In this document: positions 29,433 through 37,457 of the stretch, one piece after another
Numbering within the stretch: position 1 is the stretch's first letter
Layout of the letters: the number at the start of each line of letters is the position of its first letter
Origin: a virus
Length of the DNA: 51,180 nucleotides
IMG/VR virus record: IMGVR_UViG_3300027909_000028
Span: 1 to 51,180 of that record
Reading direction: 5' to 3' (one strand)
Notes under the pieces: generated by a model
Seen by the model: only the letters and a program-made list of their open reading frames with translations
What the model was told of the DNA's origin: nothing
The model's database searches: none
Program-made: the position numbers and the translations under genes

Positions 29433-29661
29433 GATTCCTCTTCATGGACAGTGTAGAGCCTTCGCTCCGTTCTCCAATTGCCTTGCCGTACGCCTCCATG
29501 AAGGCCAGGCCGATCATGTTCTTGGCTGCTGTCCGACGGTGCTCGTTGCCGAGTGTCTTGTCCAGAAGGTCTTCAGGGAGGAGCCTAACAACCTTCTTCG
29601 TCCTGAACATACGTCCAGGTACTGCCACCTCAATGGTGACACGGACAAACCCTGCTGGCAT
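29422..29661 (-). CDS. Small protein of unknown function
   Basis: 79 residues, MPAGFVRVTIEVAVPGRMFR then LLPEDLLDKTLGNEHRRTAA and a helical end. ATG at 29661 has AAGGAGGTAGC upstream; the end overlaps the next gene by 11 bases. No recognised domain. It sits between queD and queE and is probably co-translated with them. Confidence 0.7.
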   Translation of the reverse strand: MPAGFVRVTIEVAVPGRMFRTKKVVRLLPEDLLDKTLGNEHRRTAAKNMIGLAFMEAYGKAIGERSEGSTLSMKRNHEW

Positions 29662-29670
29662 GCTACCTCC

Positions 29671-30129
29671 TTATGATGGTGCAGGATACATGGCCATCGA
29701 GGTGGGTGTTTCCCAAACCTCGACGTAGAGCGGTGTGCCTGGAAGGGCAAGATCGTCAAAGCGCTCCTCACAGTATTCGAAGATGTCCTTTGCCAGGTTC
29801 TCCGCCGTTGGTGAGAACTCGACAGAGACCCACTTCCAGTCCCACTTCGGCATGGAGTAGTCGACGAGCGCACGCATTCGTACGTCCAGCCTGTAGAACA
29901 TGAAGCCGTGGTCGTACTTGTCGTGGACTTCTGTCAGGACCTTCTTGATCTCGCCGAAGTCCAAGACCATTCCGGTTCGTGAGCCTTCCATCTGCAGATC
30001 GCCCTGAACTGCTAGAACGATGCGGTAACGGTGCCCGTGAGGGCTCGAACACTTACCTTCATGGTCAGGAACTCGGTGTCCTGCATCGAACTCGATCTCC
30101 TTCGAAACCACATAGCGTGTCAACGTCAA
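29671..30129 (-). CDS. queD: 6-carboxy-5,6,7,8-tetrahydropterin synthase
   Basis: About 150 residues. IEFDAGHRVPDHEGKCSSPH, then GHRYRIVLAV carries the three zinc His (H18, H33, H35 by rough count) and the catalytic Cys of QueD; KYDHGFMF, SPTAENLA and VEVWETPTS complete the T-fold active site. It makes CPH4 from dihydroneopterin triphosphate. There is no ATG: two TTG codons at 30129 and 30123 are possible starts, and the second has GGAAGG at better spacing. The leader contains the composite repeat. Confidence 0.92.
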   Translation of the reverse strand: MTLTRYVVSKEIEFDAGHRVPDHEGKCSSPHGHRYRIVLAVQGDLQMEGSRTGMVLDFGEIKKVLTEVHDKYDHGFMFYRLDVRMRALVDYSMPKWDWKWVSVEFSPTAENLAKDIFEYCEERFDDLALPGTPLYVEVWETPTSMAMYPAPS

Positions 30130-30145
30130 CCTTCCTACTTCCTAG

Positions 30146-30190
30146 GCCGTGTGGAGTTGTGTGAATGAATCGCAGGGTTGTTAACCAGGG
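30146..30190 (+). repeat. Composite repeat GCCGTGTGG / TTGTTAACCAGGG
   Basis: GCCGTGTGG (30146-30154) and TTGTTAACCAGGG (30178-30190), 32 bases apart, with the block GTTGTGTGAATGAATC nearly identical to the copy at 23214. It lies between queD and the next gene, on the strand opposite to transcription. Confidence 0.75.
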
Positions 30191-30405
30191 TAGTCCGAGA
30201 CGAAGTTCGAAGATACAGGCTCGTTCTTCACGTCCTCCTGTGTAATGCGGGTGACGTCGTGGAAGATCCTGTAGGCGCTTACGAACTCGCCTATGACGTT
30301 ATTGACGACAATCCATTCGCCTTGGATAGTCCAGGTGTCGTCCACATCGATGAAGGCGAGAAGGCGCGTCTCCTTACCCTTACGGTGTCCTGTCAGCTGC
30401 CTCAC
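30181..30405 (-). CDS. Small protein of unknown function
   Basis: 74 residues from a GTG at 30405, overlapping the 3' end of queC by 26 bases. Sequence KETRLLAFIDVDDTWTIQGE then VVNNVIGEFVSAYRIFHDVT suggests a small alpha/beta fold. The 3' end overlaps the composite repeat. No family recognised. Confidence 0.6.
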   Translation of the reverse strand: MRQLTGHRKGKETRLLAFIDVDDTWTIQGEWIVVNNVIGEFVSAYRIFHDVTRITQEDVKNEPVSSNFVSDYPG

Positions 30406-31261
30406 GGACTGCCACCTTCCAGTACTCGGAGTCGTCGTACACGGTCTTGTCGACTACGCGACCTTCCTTGGCTAGGCCAAAACGGTCACATGCCTCGTCA
30501 ATAGCTTCGAGGCGCTCGACGCATGTTCCGCATCGGCCGCAGTGGTTCTCACCGCCCTTGTAGCAGCTCCACGTGTGCTGAATCGGAACACCGAGCTCGA
30601 GTGCCCGGTATGCGATGTCGGCCTTCGTCTTGTGCAAGAACGGTGCGTAGATTGGTGTGTACGCAGGTGTGGACTCTTCTTCGCCCGGTGGATTGATGAG
30701 GTGTTCTTCAAAGTGGTGAAAGCCTTCATTGCCGGACAGAATTGCCCACCCAGCGTTGACGACGAATCGAGGACGGCAGTCCGGGTAAATGAAGTGATCA
30801 CCGGAGTGGACACCGAAGCCGATCGTCTTGTACTTGTTATTCACAGCCACACCAGCCGCAATCGAGAGCATGATCATGTTCCGATTCGGAACGACGGTCT
30901 GCTTCATTGTGTCTTCGGCGTAGTGGCCTTCAGGCACTTCGATCGCTGGTACTGCAACGTCGTACATATTGACAGGTTTGCCGACCTGCAGGTTCTCTCC
31001 GTCTGTCAACAGTTCGTATGTGCGTGAGGGTAGTGAGGTGAGGGCCGAGTTGCTAATGAGTTCAGTGATGCCGCGAAGGTCGATCACGTGAAACTCCAGG
31101 CCAAGACGTTGTGCAGTTGCTCGTGCGAAGGTCAGTTCCTTCTTGTGCCTCTGACCGTAGTCGAAGGACAGCAAGTGTGGACGATAGCCCTTGTCCAACA
31201 TGTCATACACGAGGGTCGTACTGTCGAGGCCACCTGAGACGATGGCACAACTGTCACTCAT
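30380..31261 (-). CDS. queC: 7-cyano-7-deazaguanine synthase
   Basis: 293 residues. The PP-loop SGGLDSTT (9-16) binds ATP; LLSFDYGQRHKKEL follows; the C-terminal zinc site is SCYKGGENHCGRCGTCVERL. It converts 7-carboxy-7-deazaguanine to preQ0 with ATP and ammonia. It is longer than the usual 220-240 residues because of a middle insertion and a C-terminal extension (KTVYDDSEYWKVAVREA). No glutamine amidotransferase-like Gat-QueC fusion is present. ATG overlaps the primase stop (ATGA). Confidence 0.93.
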   Translation of the reverse strand: MSDSCAIVSGGLDSTTLVYDMLDKGYRPHLLSFDYGQRHKKELTFARATAQRLGLEFHVIDLRGITELISNSALTSLPSRTYELLTDGENLQVGKPVNMYDVAVPAIEVPEGHYAEDTMKQTVVPNRNMIMLSIAAGVAVNNKYKTIGFGVHSGDHFIYPDCRPRFVVNAGWAILSGNEGFHHFEEHLINPPGEEESTPAYTPIYAPFLHKTKADIAYRALELGVPIQHTWSCYKGGENHCGRCGTCVERLEAIDEACDRFGLAKEGRVVDKTVYDDSEYWKVAVREAADRTP

Positions 31262-33480
31262 CCTAACTTACCTCCTAGGTTGGGTTTACTGGGTCCGAGT
31301 GGATGGTACACTGTCGTTTGGCCTATCTTCGATACCTTGATCATGCCTCGTTGCATGAGTGTGTCGAAGATAGCGTCTGCACCCTTTGCAGTTAGGTGAT
31401 AGTTCTGCATGAGCTTCGACCTACTGATGCCAGGGTTCCTAGCAATGGCTGAGTAAATCTTGTCCAAGTCACGTTCGATTGTTGACCTACCAACACCGTT
31501 GACGACTTCGATCGCATAGCTGCGCCACCTTGTTGCATGGCTGATAGCTGTTACTAGGTCAGCTTCGTCGACAGTAACACGATCTTCACGTTGCCTTGAG
31601 GCAGCAATAAGTATCGCAGCCTTCAGCGTGGACTTAGCAAGTCTGTCGAACATTGGTGTCATCAAGTCGGGACGTTCTGCATCTAGGCCCGACTTTAGTA
31701 GGTCCGTTTCCAGCTTGTTGTACCTTGCCCATGCAGCTGTAGATAGGGTAGCGTCGACCTTCTGAGTCGTGTTCCGTTTGCCATCCAAGATATGGTAGTG
31801 TGCTACCATATCTGCTAGTTCGCGGATCAGTTGGTTGCGGTTGCTCATGTCTACTGTTGTAGGTGGTCCGAGTGGTCGAATGCGATCTGTGTTCGATTCC
31901 GCTGTGATGAAGACGAACCGGGGGATAAAGCCTGACGAGACGTGTTCTGTTGACAAGAGTGACTGCACGCGGTTACGAATGCCACCGGCAAAGAGGATCA
32001 GGACGGGTTCGCGCACCTCTACGGTTTCCCTTCGGAGGATTCTCTTCTGCATCTTCCCGTCATACAGTTTGGTTAGCATCTCTGCCATGCCAGCGTAGTA
32101 GTCACGCTTCGTCATCATCTCCAGGAGGCCACTAAACTCGTCACGAAGGAATACAGATGCACGTCCAGGTCTGGCTTGGAGTGACTGCATCATGCCTTCG
32201 AGCGAGCCGTCAGTGGCTAGGAGCACGTCATCATCTACCTCCATTATCAGGTCCATCGCAATGTCCATTGCGGTGGACTTTCGTGTGAGGGTCGTATCGG
32301 CAAGAATCATGAACCACAGATTGGGAATCATCGTACCGAAGGAAGTTGGCAAGCGGACATGGCCGGCCAGAATGGAACTCAGGGCAACAAACGCACCTGC
32401 TTGATGATACTGTGGTGCTGCGTCCCCTAACTGGCTGGCCCATGCAATGTACCTTTCCAGGAACGTGTCTTGTTGTGCTACAGCTCTTTCTTCCTCGTCC
32501 GAGATAAGTTCGACTTGTGGGGCAGCGGGTAGGACTACAGCACCGATGTTCTGTTGGCACTTTACATAAGCCCGACAAACGTCACGCCACAAGTACTCGA
32601 TGTCACGTCCGTCACGCTTGTACTTGTTGCAGGCGGCCTCATTTGCAATGTGCAGTACCTCAGGCATTTCCATGCCCGCTTCGAACAGCAACATCATGAG
32701 TCGCCAGAGTTGTTCACTCCACGTGCCTTTTGGTTCAGTACTGAACAGGTCAAACACAAGTGCATTTAGACTCCGACGGTATCTCTGCATGATCTCCAGA
32801 GGGTCTTCTGTCGGAATAGTTGCAGGCAGGGGCATCTCAAGGAACTCGGCCCGCTTCACTTCCGGGTACTTCTTGAAGTCCTCTAGCCTGTACTTCGCTG
32901 CAGAGCCACCAGTGATCCGTACGATTGCTGGATCTGAAGGCATTAGTGGGTCTTGGTACTTGTAGTTGCCTGTTCGTGGAATGCGCAGGAACTGTGTAAG
33001 ATCCCAGCCACTTCTATCTGCACCATCGCCTGCGTGGTAGTAAGCAATCCGCCTGGAAAGCGATTCACCATCCTGTGGCGACAGTGATTCTTCGAGCCGC
33101 CAAACAGCCTGGAATCTTCCAGGTGACGTCTCCCAAACAAGCGTAGGCGTAACAAGTAGCCTACTCGGTGGACAATCGTCGAGGTCTGCCCACGCTGTGG
33201 GACATAACACTACCGTCCCTTTGGACAGCTTCTTCTCCTCCAGCAACTGTGGACAGAAGTACAAGTCAGACTTTGAGATGTGTGCGTCTATGATGTCGAG
33301 TGCTTGAGCCAGTTCGGTGGGGTAGTCATAGAAGCGCTGGTGCATCTTTCGCTTATTCCCCGGTATAGGCACAGGTGAAACGCCTATGCAGAAGATGCCT
33401 TCGTTAGAACCGAAGACACTGCGAAAGAAGACCTCCCGATCGGCACGAGCTTCCAACGTGGCACAACTCGAAAGGTCCAC
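31258..33480 (-). CDS. Primase-helicase (AEP/RepB-like primase plus DUF3987-like helicase)
   Basis: 740 residues from the GTG at 33480, with GAGAGGGGACTAT upstream. Residues 1-200 resemble archaeo-eukaryotic/RepB-type primases: TAWADLDDCPPSRLLVTPTL, TSPGRFQAVWRLEES, then DLTQFLRIPRTGNYKY. Residues about 340-600 match DUF3987 helicase-like ATPases: FVALSSILAGHVRLPTSF, LWFMILADTTLTRKSTAMD (Walker A position), VFLRDEFSGLLEMM (Walker B) and SGFIPRFVFITAE. The P-loop reads A-x6-RKST instead of G-x4-GKS/T. The C-terminus (NPGISRSKLMQNYHLTAKGA) is a winged helix. Probably the replicative primase-helicase. Confidence 0.85.
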   Translation of the reverse strand: MDLSSCATLEARADREVFFRSVFGSNEGIFCIGVSPVPIPGNKRKMHQRFYDYPTELAQALDIIDAHISKSDLYFCPQLLEEKKLSKGTVVLCPTAWADLDDCPPSRLLVTPTLVWETSPGRFQAVWRLEESLSPQDGESLSRRIAYYHAGDGADRSGWDLTQFLRIPRTGNYKYQDPLMPSDPAIVRITGGSAAKYRLEDFKKYPEVKRAEFLEMPLPATIPTEDPLEIMQRYRRSLNALVFDLFSTEPKGTWSEQLWRLMMLLFEAGMEMPEVLHIANEAACNKYKRDGRDIEYLWRDVCRAYVKCQQNIGAVVLPAAPQVELISDEEERAVAQQDTFLERYIAWASQLGDAAPQYHQAGAFVALSSILAGHVRLPTSFGTMIPNLWFMILADTTLTRKSTAMDIAMDLIMEVDDDVLLATDGSLEGMMQSLQARPGRASVFLRDEFSGLLEMMTKRDYYAGMAEMLTKLYDGKMQKRILRRETVEVREPVLILFAGGIRNRVQSLLSTEHVSSGFIPRFVFITAESNTDRIRPLGPPTTVDMSNRNQLIRELADMVAHYHILDGKRNTTQKVDATLSTAAWARYNKLETDLLKSGLDAERPDLMTPMFDRLAKSTLKAAILIAASRQREDRVTVDEADLVTAISHATRWRSYAIEVVNGVGRSTIERDLDKIYSAIARNPGISRSKLMQNYHLTAKGADAIFDTLMQRGMIKVSKIGQTTVYHPLGPSKPNLGGKLG

Positions 33481-33503
33481 ATAGTCCCCTCTCTTAAGTT
33501 AGG

Positions 33504-33563
33504 GTACGGCCCAAGCTGATGTGCTCTGACACCGGAAGTAGTTACCTTCAGCTTGGGCCGTAC
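33504..33563 (-). other. Long intergenic hairpin before the primase gene
   Basis: A perfect 16-bp stem GTACGGCCCAAGCTGA (33504-33519) / TCAGCTTGGGCCGTAC (33548-33563) with a 28-base loop fills the gap between the ssDNA-binding gene and the primase gene. There is no strong T run, so it may be an attenuator or RNA-processing/stability hairpin that sets the ratio of the two products. Confidence 0.65.
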
Positions 33564-33572
33564 GTCAGGGTG

Positions 33573-34067
33573 TTACGGGAGGAGCGACTTCTTCGTTGCC
33601 GGAACGACGGCGGAGGCCGAGGCTGCACCGTTCCAGGTGCTCTCGTTCCAGAAGCCCTTGACCTCGTTCTTCGGTGCGTACTTCTTGGTCGGGTCCTTCT
33701 TGTCGACCGTCTCGCCGACCATGAGGGTCTTGACGACGAGCTTCACGCCCAGGAGGTCGCCGGGCTCAGGGAAGTCCAGAGCACCCTTGCCGTCGTACAG
33801 ACCGAGCGCCTTGCAGAGCCAGACGGCCGAGTAGGCGTCGCCGAAGAGCATGATGTTGGTGAACATCTTGCGGCCCTCGTACTCGCCTTCGACGATGGTG
33901 AACTCGATGTTGCACATCGGCGCGCCCTTGTTAGGGGAGTCCTCGCCTTTGACCTCACGAATCTCAGCACCGTCGATCTGGACGAGGTACTTGCCGGTCG
34001 GTACCGGATCGAAGTCCCTCGACTCAGTCGCTGCGACCTTGTCTGACACATTGATATGAATTCCCAT
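33573..34067 (-). CDS. DUF669-like single-stranded DNA-binding protein
   Basis: 164 residues. An OB-like beside beta region (FDPVPTGKYLVQIDGAEIRE, then MCNIEFTIVEGEYEGRKMFT) and a middle helix (AVWLCKALGLYDG) match the DUF669 family found next to Sak/Erf/Sak4 recombinases. The C-terminus is flexible (STWNGAASASAVVPATKKSL). It overlaps the upstream ATPase by one base (TAATG). Expected to coat ssDNA in replication and recombination. Codon use is highly G/C-ended, suggesting strong expression. Confidence 0.7.
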   Translation of the reverse strand: MGIHINVSDKVAATESRDFDPVPTGKYLVQIDGAEIREVKGEDSPNKGAPMCNIEFTIVEGEYEGRKMFTNIMLFGDAYSAVWLCKALGLYDGKGALDFPEPGDLLGVKLVVKTLMVGETVDKKDPTKKYAPKNEVKGFWNESTWNGAASASAVVPATKKSLLP

Positions 34068-34843
34068 TACTGTTCCGAACCTTTCGTTTTGGCTGCTTCG
34101 ATGTAGTTGTAGAGTGTCTGCATTAGGACCTCGTCATCTATGCCAAGAACTGGCGGCATGTCGACGCCCCTTGCTTTCGCGACACATGTGTCTGTTTTCT
34201 GGGTTAGGAGCAGTCTCCGCTGTCCTCTTTCTTCGACCTCCTGTACGTATTGGTATAGGACGATGTCAGGAATTGTGGGCAGCTTCTTCTTCAGCTGTCC
34301 GGTGAGAAGCGGTTGCTTCATCAACCTTCCTGACCTCTGATCACGGTCTTCGACCATGTGCGCGACGAAGATCGTGTTCATAGGCAGATCGCGAAACGTC
34401 CTGATCGCTCGAAGCATTCGAGACGCGACCTTGTTCCAGTGAAAGATTTCCAGAACATCGTCGAAGTCAGGCTTCTTGATCTTTGCCTCTGATGCCACAG
34501 TATCGATGCAGTAGTCGTTGAGCTCGGTGAGACTGTCAACGATAACCGTGTTGTAGTCGTGGCCGCCAGCGAAGAGTGCCTGGTAAACGTCGATGAGATC
34601 CTGCCACTTGTTGATCTCGATCACTTCGACGTTGGGCCACGCCGCCTTGAGGGTGTTCGCGCCTGACTCACAGTCGAGGTGCAGCACCTTCCTCATCTGT
34701 GGCACGGCGTCTGCAGAACCCGCGAGATGTGTCTTGCCTGTGCCCGCGTCGCCATAGATGAGCATGTTCGTAGTGAAGGGCCTATCCGCCGCACGCATTA
34801 CCTTCAGTCCGGCGAAGCTTCTGGGAGTCAGTGTCTGCGTCAC
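34067..34843 (-). CDS. Sak4-like RecA-family ATPase
   Basis: 258 residues. TNMLIYGDAGTGKTHLAGSA is a clear Walker A; VLHLDCESGANTLK and YNTVIVDSLTELNDYC (Walker B) follow, as in AAA_24/Sak4 single-strand annealing ATPases. FVAHMVEDRDQRSGRLMKQP is also typical. The pairing with an adjacent DUF669-like SSB is the usual Sak4 module of phage recombination. GTG start at 34843, six bases from the small basic gene. Confidence 0.85.
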   Translation of the reverse strand: MTQTLTPRSFAGLKVMRAADRPFTTNMLIYGDAGTGKTHLAGSADAVPQMRKVLHLDCESGANTLKAAWPNVEVIEINKWQDLIDVYQALFAGGHDYNTVIVDSLTELNDYCIDTVASEAKIKKPDFDDVLEIFHWNKVASRMLRAIRTFRDLPMNTIFVAHMVEDRDQRSGRLMKQPLLTGQLKKKLPTIPDIVLYQYVQEVEERGQRRLLLTQKTDTCVAKARGVDMPPVLGIDDEVLMQTLYNYIEAAKTKGSEQ

Positions 34844-34846
34844 CTG

Positions 34847-35008
34847 CTATCGGCCACTCTTCTTCGGTGCAGCCTTCTTAGTGCCTGCCTTGGCGGGGCT
34901 TGCGGTTCGTGTTGCAGCAGGCGTACGTGCAGCCGAAGACTTGACCTTCTTCTGAGGCGTCTTGCGATCGTCGTCCTCGTCCGGACGAGGCAGGGGGACT
35001 CGTGCCAT
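34847..35008 (-). CDS. Small histone-tail-like Lys/Ala/Pro-rich protein
   Basis: 53 residues from the ATG at 35008, preceded by AGGAGAGGAAAGGCA. MARVPLPRPDEDDDRKTPQK is followed by a polycationic tail (KKVKSSAARTPAATRTASPA, then KAGTKKAAPKKSGR) that looks like the C-terminal tails of histone H1 or mycobacterial HupB. It lies between the Cas4-like nuclease and the Sak4-like ATPase, so a nucleic-acid-binding role is likely. A longer overlapping frame on the same strand has no start signal. Confidence 0.8.
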   Translation of the reverse strand: MARVPLPRPDEDDDRKTPQKKVKSSAARTPAATRTASPAKAGTKKAAPKKSGR

Positions 35009-35026
35009 TGCCTTTCCTCTCCTGTG

Positions 35027-36322
35027 TTAGCTGTACCTCTTATCGGTCGTGGATTCTGCCGTTTCCCAGTAGTGCCTTGTTCGCTTTTCGTACATTGTGT
35101 CAAGTGCGTATTCGAAGTCTTCGCCACGGTTCTTGGCAACGCAAGGTTCGCGGAAGGCACAGAAGTTACATGCGAACCTTCCAGGCGATGGGAAGTTGAC
35201 CAGATGGGCACTGGTCATTTCCTGTGCCTCGAAGTAAATGTTCTCTCCGGCATTGCGAAGTTCCGTCTCGTTCCGAACGATTTGGTGTCTGTGAATGAAG
35301 TGTTCGGAGTTGGCATTTTCTTTGAGGTACTCGAGAAACTCGTCGTACAGGCCAGACTGATAGGCATATGAGTCATTCTCGGCCACTGTACGCTTGTAGA
35401 CCTCGTACGACGTTTCCTGTTGCTTGTTGACGCTGAACAACCGTCCGAGCCGAGTTGTCTTGTTCGGCTCAGGCTCTTGCGGGTAGGCCTTCTTGATCTC
35501 GACGTAGATGAAGCCCTTGACTGGAACACCAAGAACCCAAAACGCCCAGCAGTAGGACGTGATCTGATCATCCAGGAGCAAGAACTCATCTGCGACGTTT
35601 GGTTCTGCATTCGTCATGCGGACGGTTGTTTTCCAGTCGACGATCCAGTAGTCACCGTTAGTGTCTTGTGCCAACATGTCGACACGTCCACCGTACGTTA
35701 CTGGAAGACCCTTCCAAAGCGGTCGCTCCTGCTGCCAACGTGCCTCGTCGAAGATCTCCATCACTCCTACGAGGCCGTTAGACCACATCCATTTGCAGTA
35801 GCGAAGCCAGCACTGGTCACACTTGCACCATAAGACTCGTTCGCCGTCCGTCTCAGGTTCATAGATTGGGACTTCGAACGGTATCTCGACCTTGACTGGT
35901 GTGAAGTTGTGGTCGTACGTCGGCATGATCTGGGTATACCAAAAATCGAGCATGCCAAGACCAAGCTCGACACGCTCTTTGTAGTCCTCGTCAACTTCAG
36001 ATGTGTACAGGTTTGGGTTATGGGCGATGAACTCAGCCTTTTGCTGTTGGCACTTTGTCTTGAATGCCACCCTCGCCAGTGCATACGCTGTGTCGACCTC
36101 ACCATCGGGTCGATTGAGCGGATCGTACAAGACCTCCATCGCCTTGTGGTAGGCAACCCCGAACTCAAGAGGCTTTGCCGTGACGTGTGGGTAGTACATA
36201 TCTTGGAAAATCCAGCTCCAACGCCTACGACAACCACGCCGACTCATCCGCTCACTGGTGTGAATTTGATGTGTCAAACCAGCTTCGATGTAGTCGTCAA
36301 CCGTTTCAAGCACCAGGGTCAC
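35027..36322 (-). CDS. Cas4/RecB-like PD-(D/E)XK exonuclease
   Basis: 431 residues from the GTG at 36322. The nuclease core is visible: FGVAYHKAMEVLYD (helix with His), GRVDMLAQDTNGDYWIVDWKTT (D...DWK, the D-(x)-E/DxK motif), then FIYVEIKKAYPQ. RRGCRRRW near the N-terminus and FACNFCAFREPC near the C-terminus give four cysteines placed as in the iron-sulphur clamp of Cas4/AddB nucleases. It would process DNA ends for recombination with the neighbouring Sak4 and SSB. Confidence 0.85.
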   Translation of the reverse strand: MTLVLETVDDYIEAGLTHQIHTSERMSRRGCRRRWSWIFQDMYYPHVTAKPLEFGVAYHKAMEVLYDPLNRPDGEVDTAYALARVAFKTKCQQQKAEFIAHNPNLYTSEVDEDYKERVELGLGMLDFWYTQIMPTYDHNFTPVKVEIPFEVPIYEPETDGERVLWCKCDQCWLRYCKWMWSNGLVGVMEIFDEARWQQERPLWKGLPVTYGGRVDMLAQDTNGDYWIVDWKTTVRMTNAEPNVADEFLLLDDQITSYCWAFWVLGVPVKGFIYVEIKKAYPQEPEPNKTTRLGRLFSVNKQQETSYEVYKRTVAENDSYAYQSGLYDEFLEYLKENANSEHFIHRHQIVRNETELRNAGENIYFEAQEMTSAHLVNFPSPGRFACNFCAFREPCVAKNRGEDFEYALDTMYEKRTRHYWETAESTTDKRYS

Positions 36323-36355
36323 CTCGTTTGGGGGATAATGAGGTTCGTTGATCTA

Positions 36356-36385
36356 ATTATAACTCGGGTCAACCGATGTTCTCAA
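36356..36385 (-). promoter_or_regulatory. Leftward promoter for the replication/modification operon
   Basis: On the minus strand TTGAGA (36385-36380), an 18-base spacer and TATAAT (36361-36356). A second ATCTTGAGAA copy lies directly upstream (36394-36403). The start codon at 36322 follows after about 30 bases. Member of the ATCTTGA(G/A) promoter family. Confidence 0.8.
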
Positions 36386-36405
36386 GGGGGCCTTCTCAAG
36401 ATCCT

Positions 36406-36735
36406 TTACAGTCGCCCGTCTGGAACATCGACAACAACAGCGGCCGAAATGGCCTGAGTACGCCTCCTACGCTTTGGAACTGCCGTAAGTGGCGTGGGAG
36501 CGAAGGAGTGGTTGCGATCGTGGTAATCGCCAAGGACGGCCCGGTAGATGGGCAGAGTCCAACTTGGTACTACGCCCGAGTCGAAGAGGTCATCGTCGTA
36601 CACCAGCTTCTCGGCACTCGCTGCTTCATGGGCTGCCGGACTTCCGACCACCTCACAGCAGGTCATGCAACCAGGGAAGAGTTCACCTTCCTTAGTGAGG
36701 AACCAGTCAAGACTTGCCACTGGGGAGTTTTCCAT
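36406..36735 (-). CDS. Protein of unknown function with Cys-rich segment
   Basis: 109 residues from the ATG at 36735, which overlaps the end of the upstream gene. GELFPGCMTCCEVVGSPAAH contains three cysteines close together; the C-terminus is basic (VPKRRRRTQAI). Longer in-frame starts would lie entirely inside the neighbouring gene. It is the last gene before the promoter at 36356. No family recognised. Confidence 0.65.
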   Translation of the reverse strand: MENSPVASLDWFLTKEGELFPGCMTCCEVVGSPAAHEAASAEKLVYDDDLFDSGVVPSWTLPIYRAVLGDYHDRNHSFAPTPLTAVPKRRRRTQAISAAVVVDVPDGRL

Positions 36736-37183
36736 CCCAAACCTTTCCAGTTTCGACGTTGATCCATTGTTTGGTTTCCTGATCGAAGCGATGGCCAGAA
36801 ACACCTTCGCCTCGCCACTCGGGTGCTTGTGTGGAGACAGGCAAAAGGTTCTTGCCGAGGGAAGCGTACCAATGGTCTCCTTTTGCCCAGGCTTGTGAGG
36901 GCTTGCCACACACGTTGTGGACCCAGAGACCGAACTTCGTTCCACGCTTCCAACTGTCGTTCCGACCCCACTTGCCTTCCTTGTTACAGGTGCAGAAGAT
37001 CGTGGGCTTCATGTACAAGCCGCGAACGAATACCCTCTCCAGGTTCAGAGGTTCGAACACGACCTCGCCAATCTTGTCGGCCGGCGTCTTGCCGAAGATG
37101 ACTCCTAGCCTCTGTTCGACGGCAGCAACGAATGCATCGGCCTCGCTGTTGTCGTCGAACGAGAGGATGACGTACCTAGCCAT
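36707..37183 (-). CDS. Protein of unknown function
   Basis: 158 residues. N-terminal MARYVILSFDDNSEADAFVA then VEQRLGVIFG looks like a small ferredoxin-like fold; the middle has CTCNKEGKWGRND and VHNVCGKPSQAW, a possible zinc knuckle, and the C-terminus RFDQETKQWINVETGKVWD. ATG at 37183 follows GGTGGGATACA. It overlaps both neighbours. Conserved-looking phage hypothetical. Confidence 0.7.
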   Translation of the reverse strand: MARYVILSFDDNSEADAFVAAVEQRLGVIFGKTPADKIGEVVFEPLNLERVFVRGLYMKPTIFCTCNKEGKWGRNDSWKRGTKFGLWVHNVCGKPSQAWAKGDHWYASLGKNLLPVSTQAPEWRGEGVSGHRFDQETKQWINVETGKVWDGKLPSGKS

Positions 37184-37457
37184 TGTATCCCACCAATTCG
37201 AAGAGATGCCAGACGAGACGTCCGTTTGCCGTTACAACCGAACCAATATGTTCGACATTGGGAGGCAACCCGTCCCCCGTCCCGTAGATACGAAACGTTC
37301 TTTTGGTGGGAACGACCTCGTCCTCGTGGATGGCCCAGAAGCAGATGAGATCTGGGTAGCCAGGAGCTGTCGTACCGACGTGTACGATCTTACCTTGCAG
37401 TTCGAACGTGTGTGGTCGCGAGTCGCTAGGAACGGTGTATTTGAAGACCTTAAGCAT
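37176..37457 (-). CDS. Protein of unknown function (DUF7352-like)
   Basis: 93 residues: KVFKYTVPSDSRPHTFELQG, then FWAIHEDEVVPTKRTFRIYG and GRLVWHLFELV. The order of a V-x-KY start, W-x-x-H-E and a final HLFE resembles a small phage family seen in many actinophages (DUF7352). Function unknown. Start ATG overlaps the upstream stop (TAATG). Confidence 0.7.
   Translation of the reverse strand: MLKVFKYTVPSDSRPHTFELQGKIVHVGTTAPGYPDLICFWAIHEDEVVPTKRTFRIYGTGDGLPPNVEHIGSVVTANGRLVWHLFELVGYNG

Noticed and set aside
34840-35211. Minus-strand frame of 123 codons overlapping the small Lys-rich gene in another phase
   Set aside because: Arg/His-rich shadow composition and no start signal; the 53-residue frame has a strong ribosome binding site.
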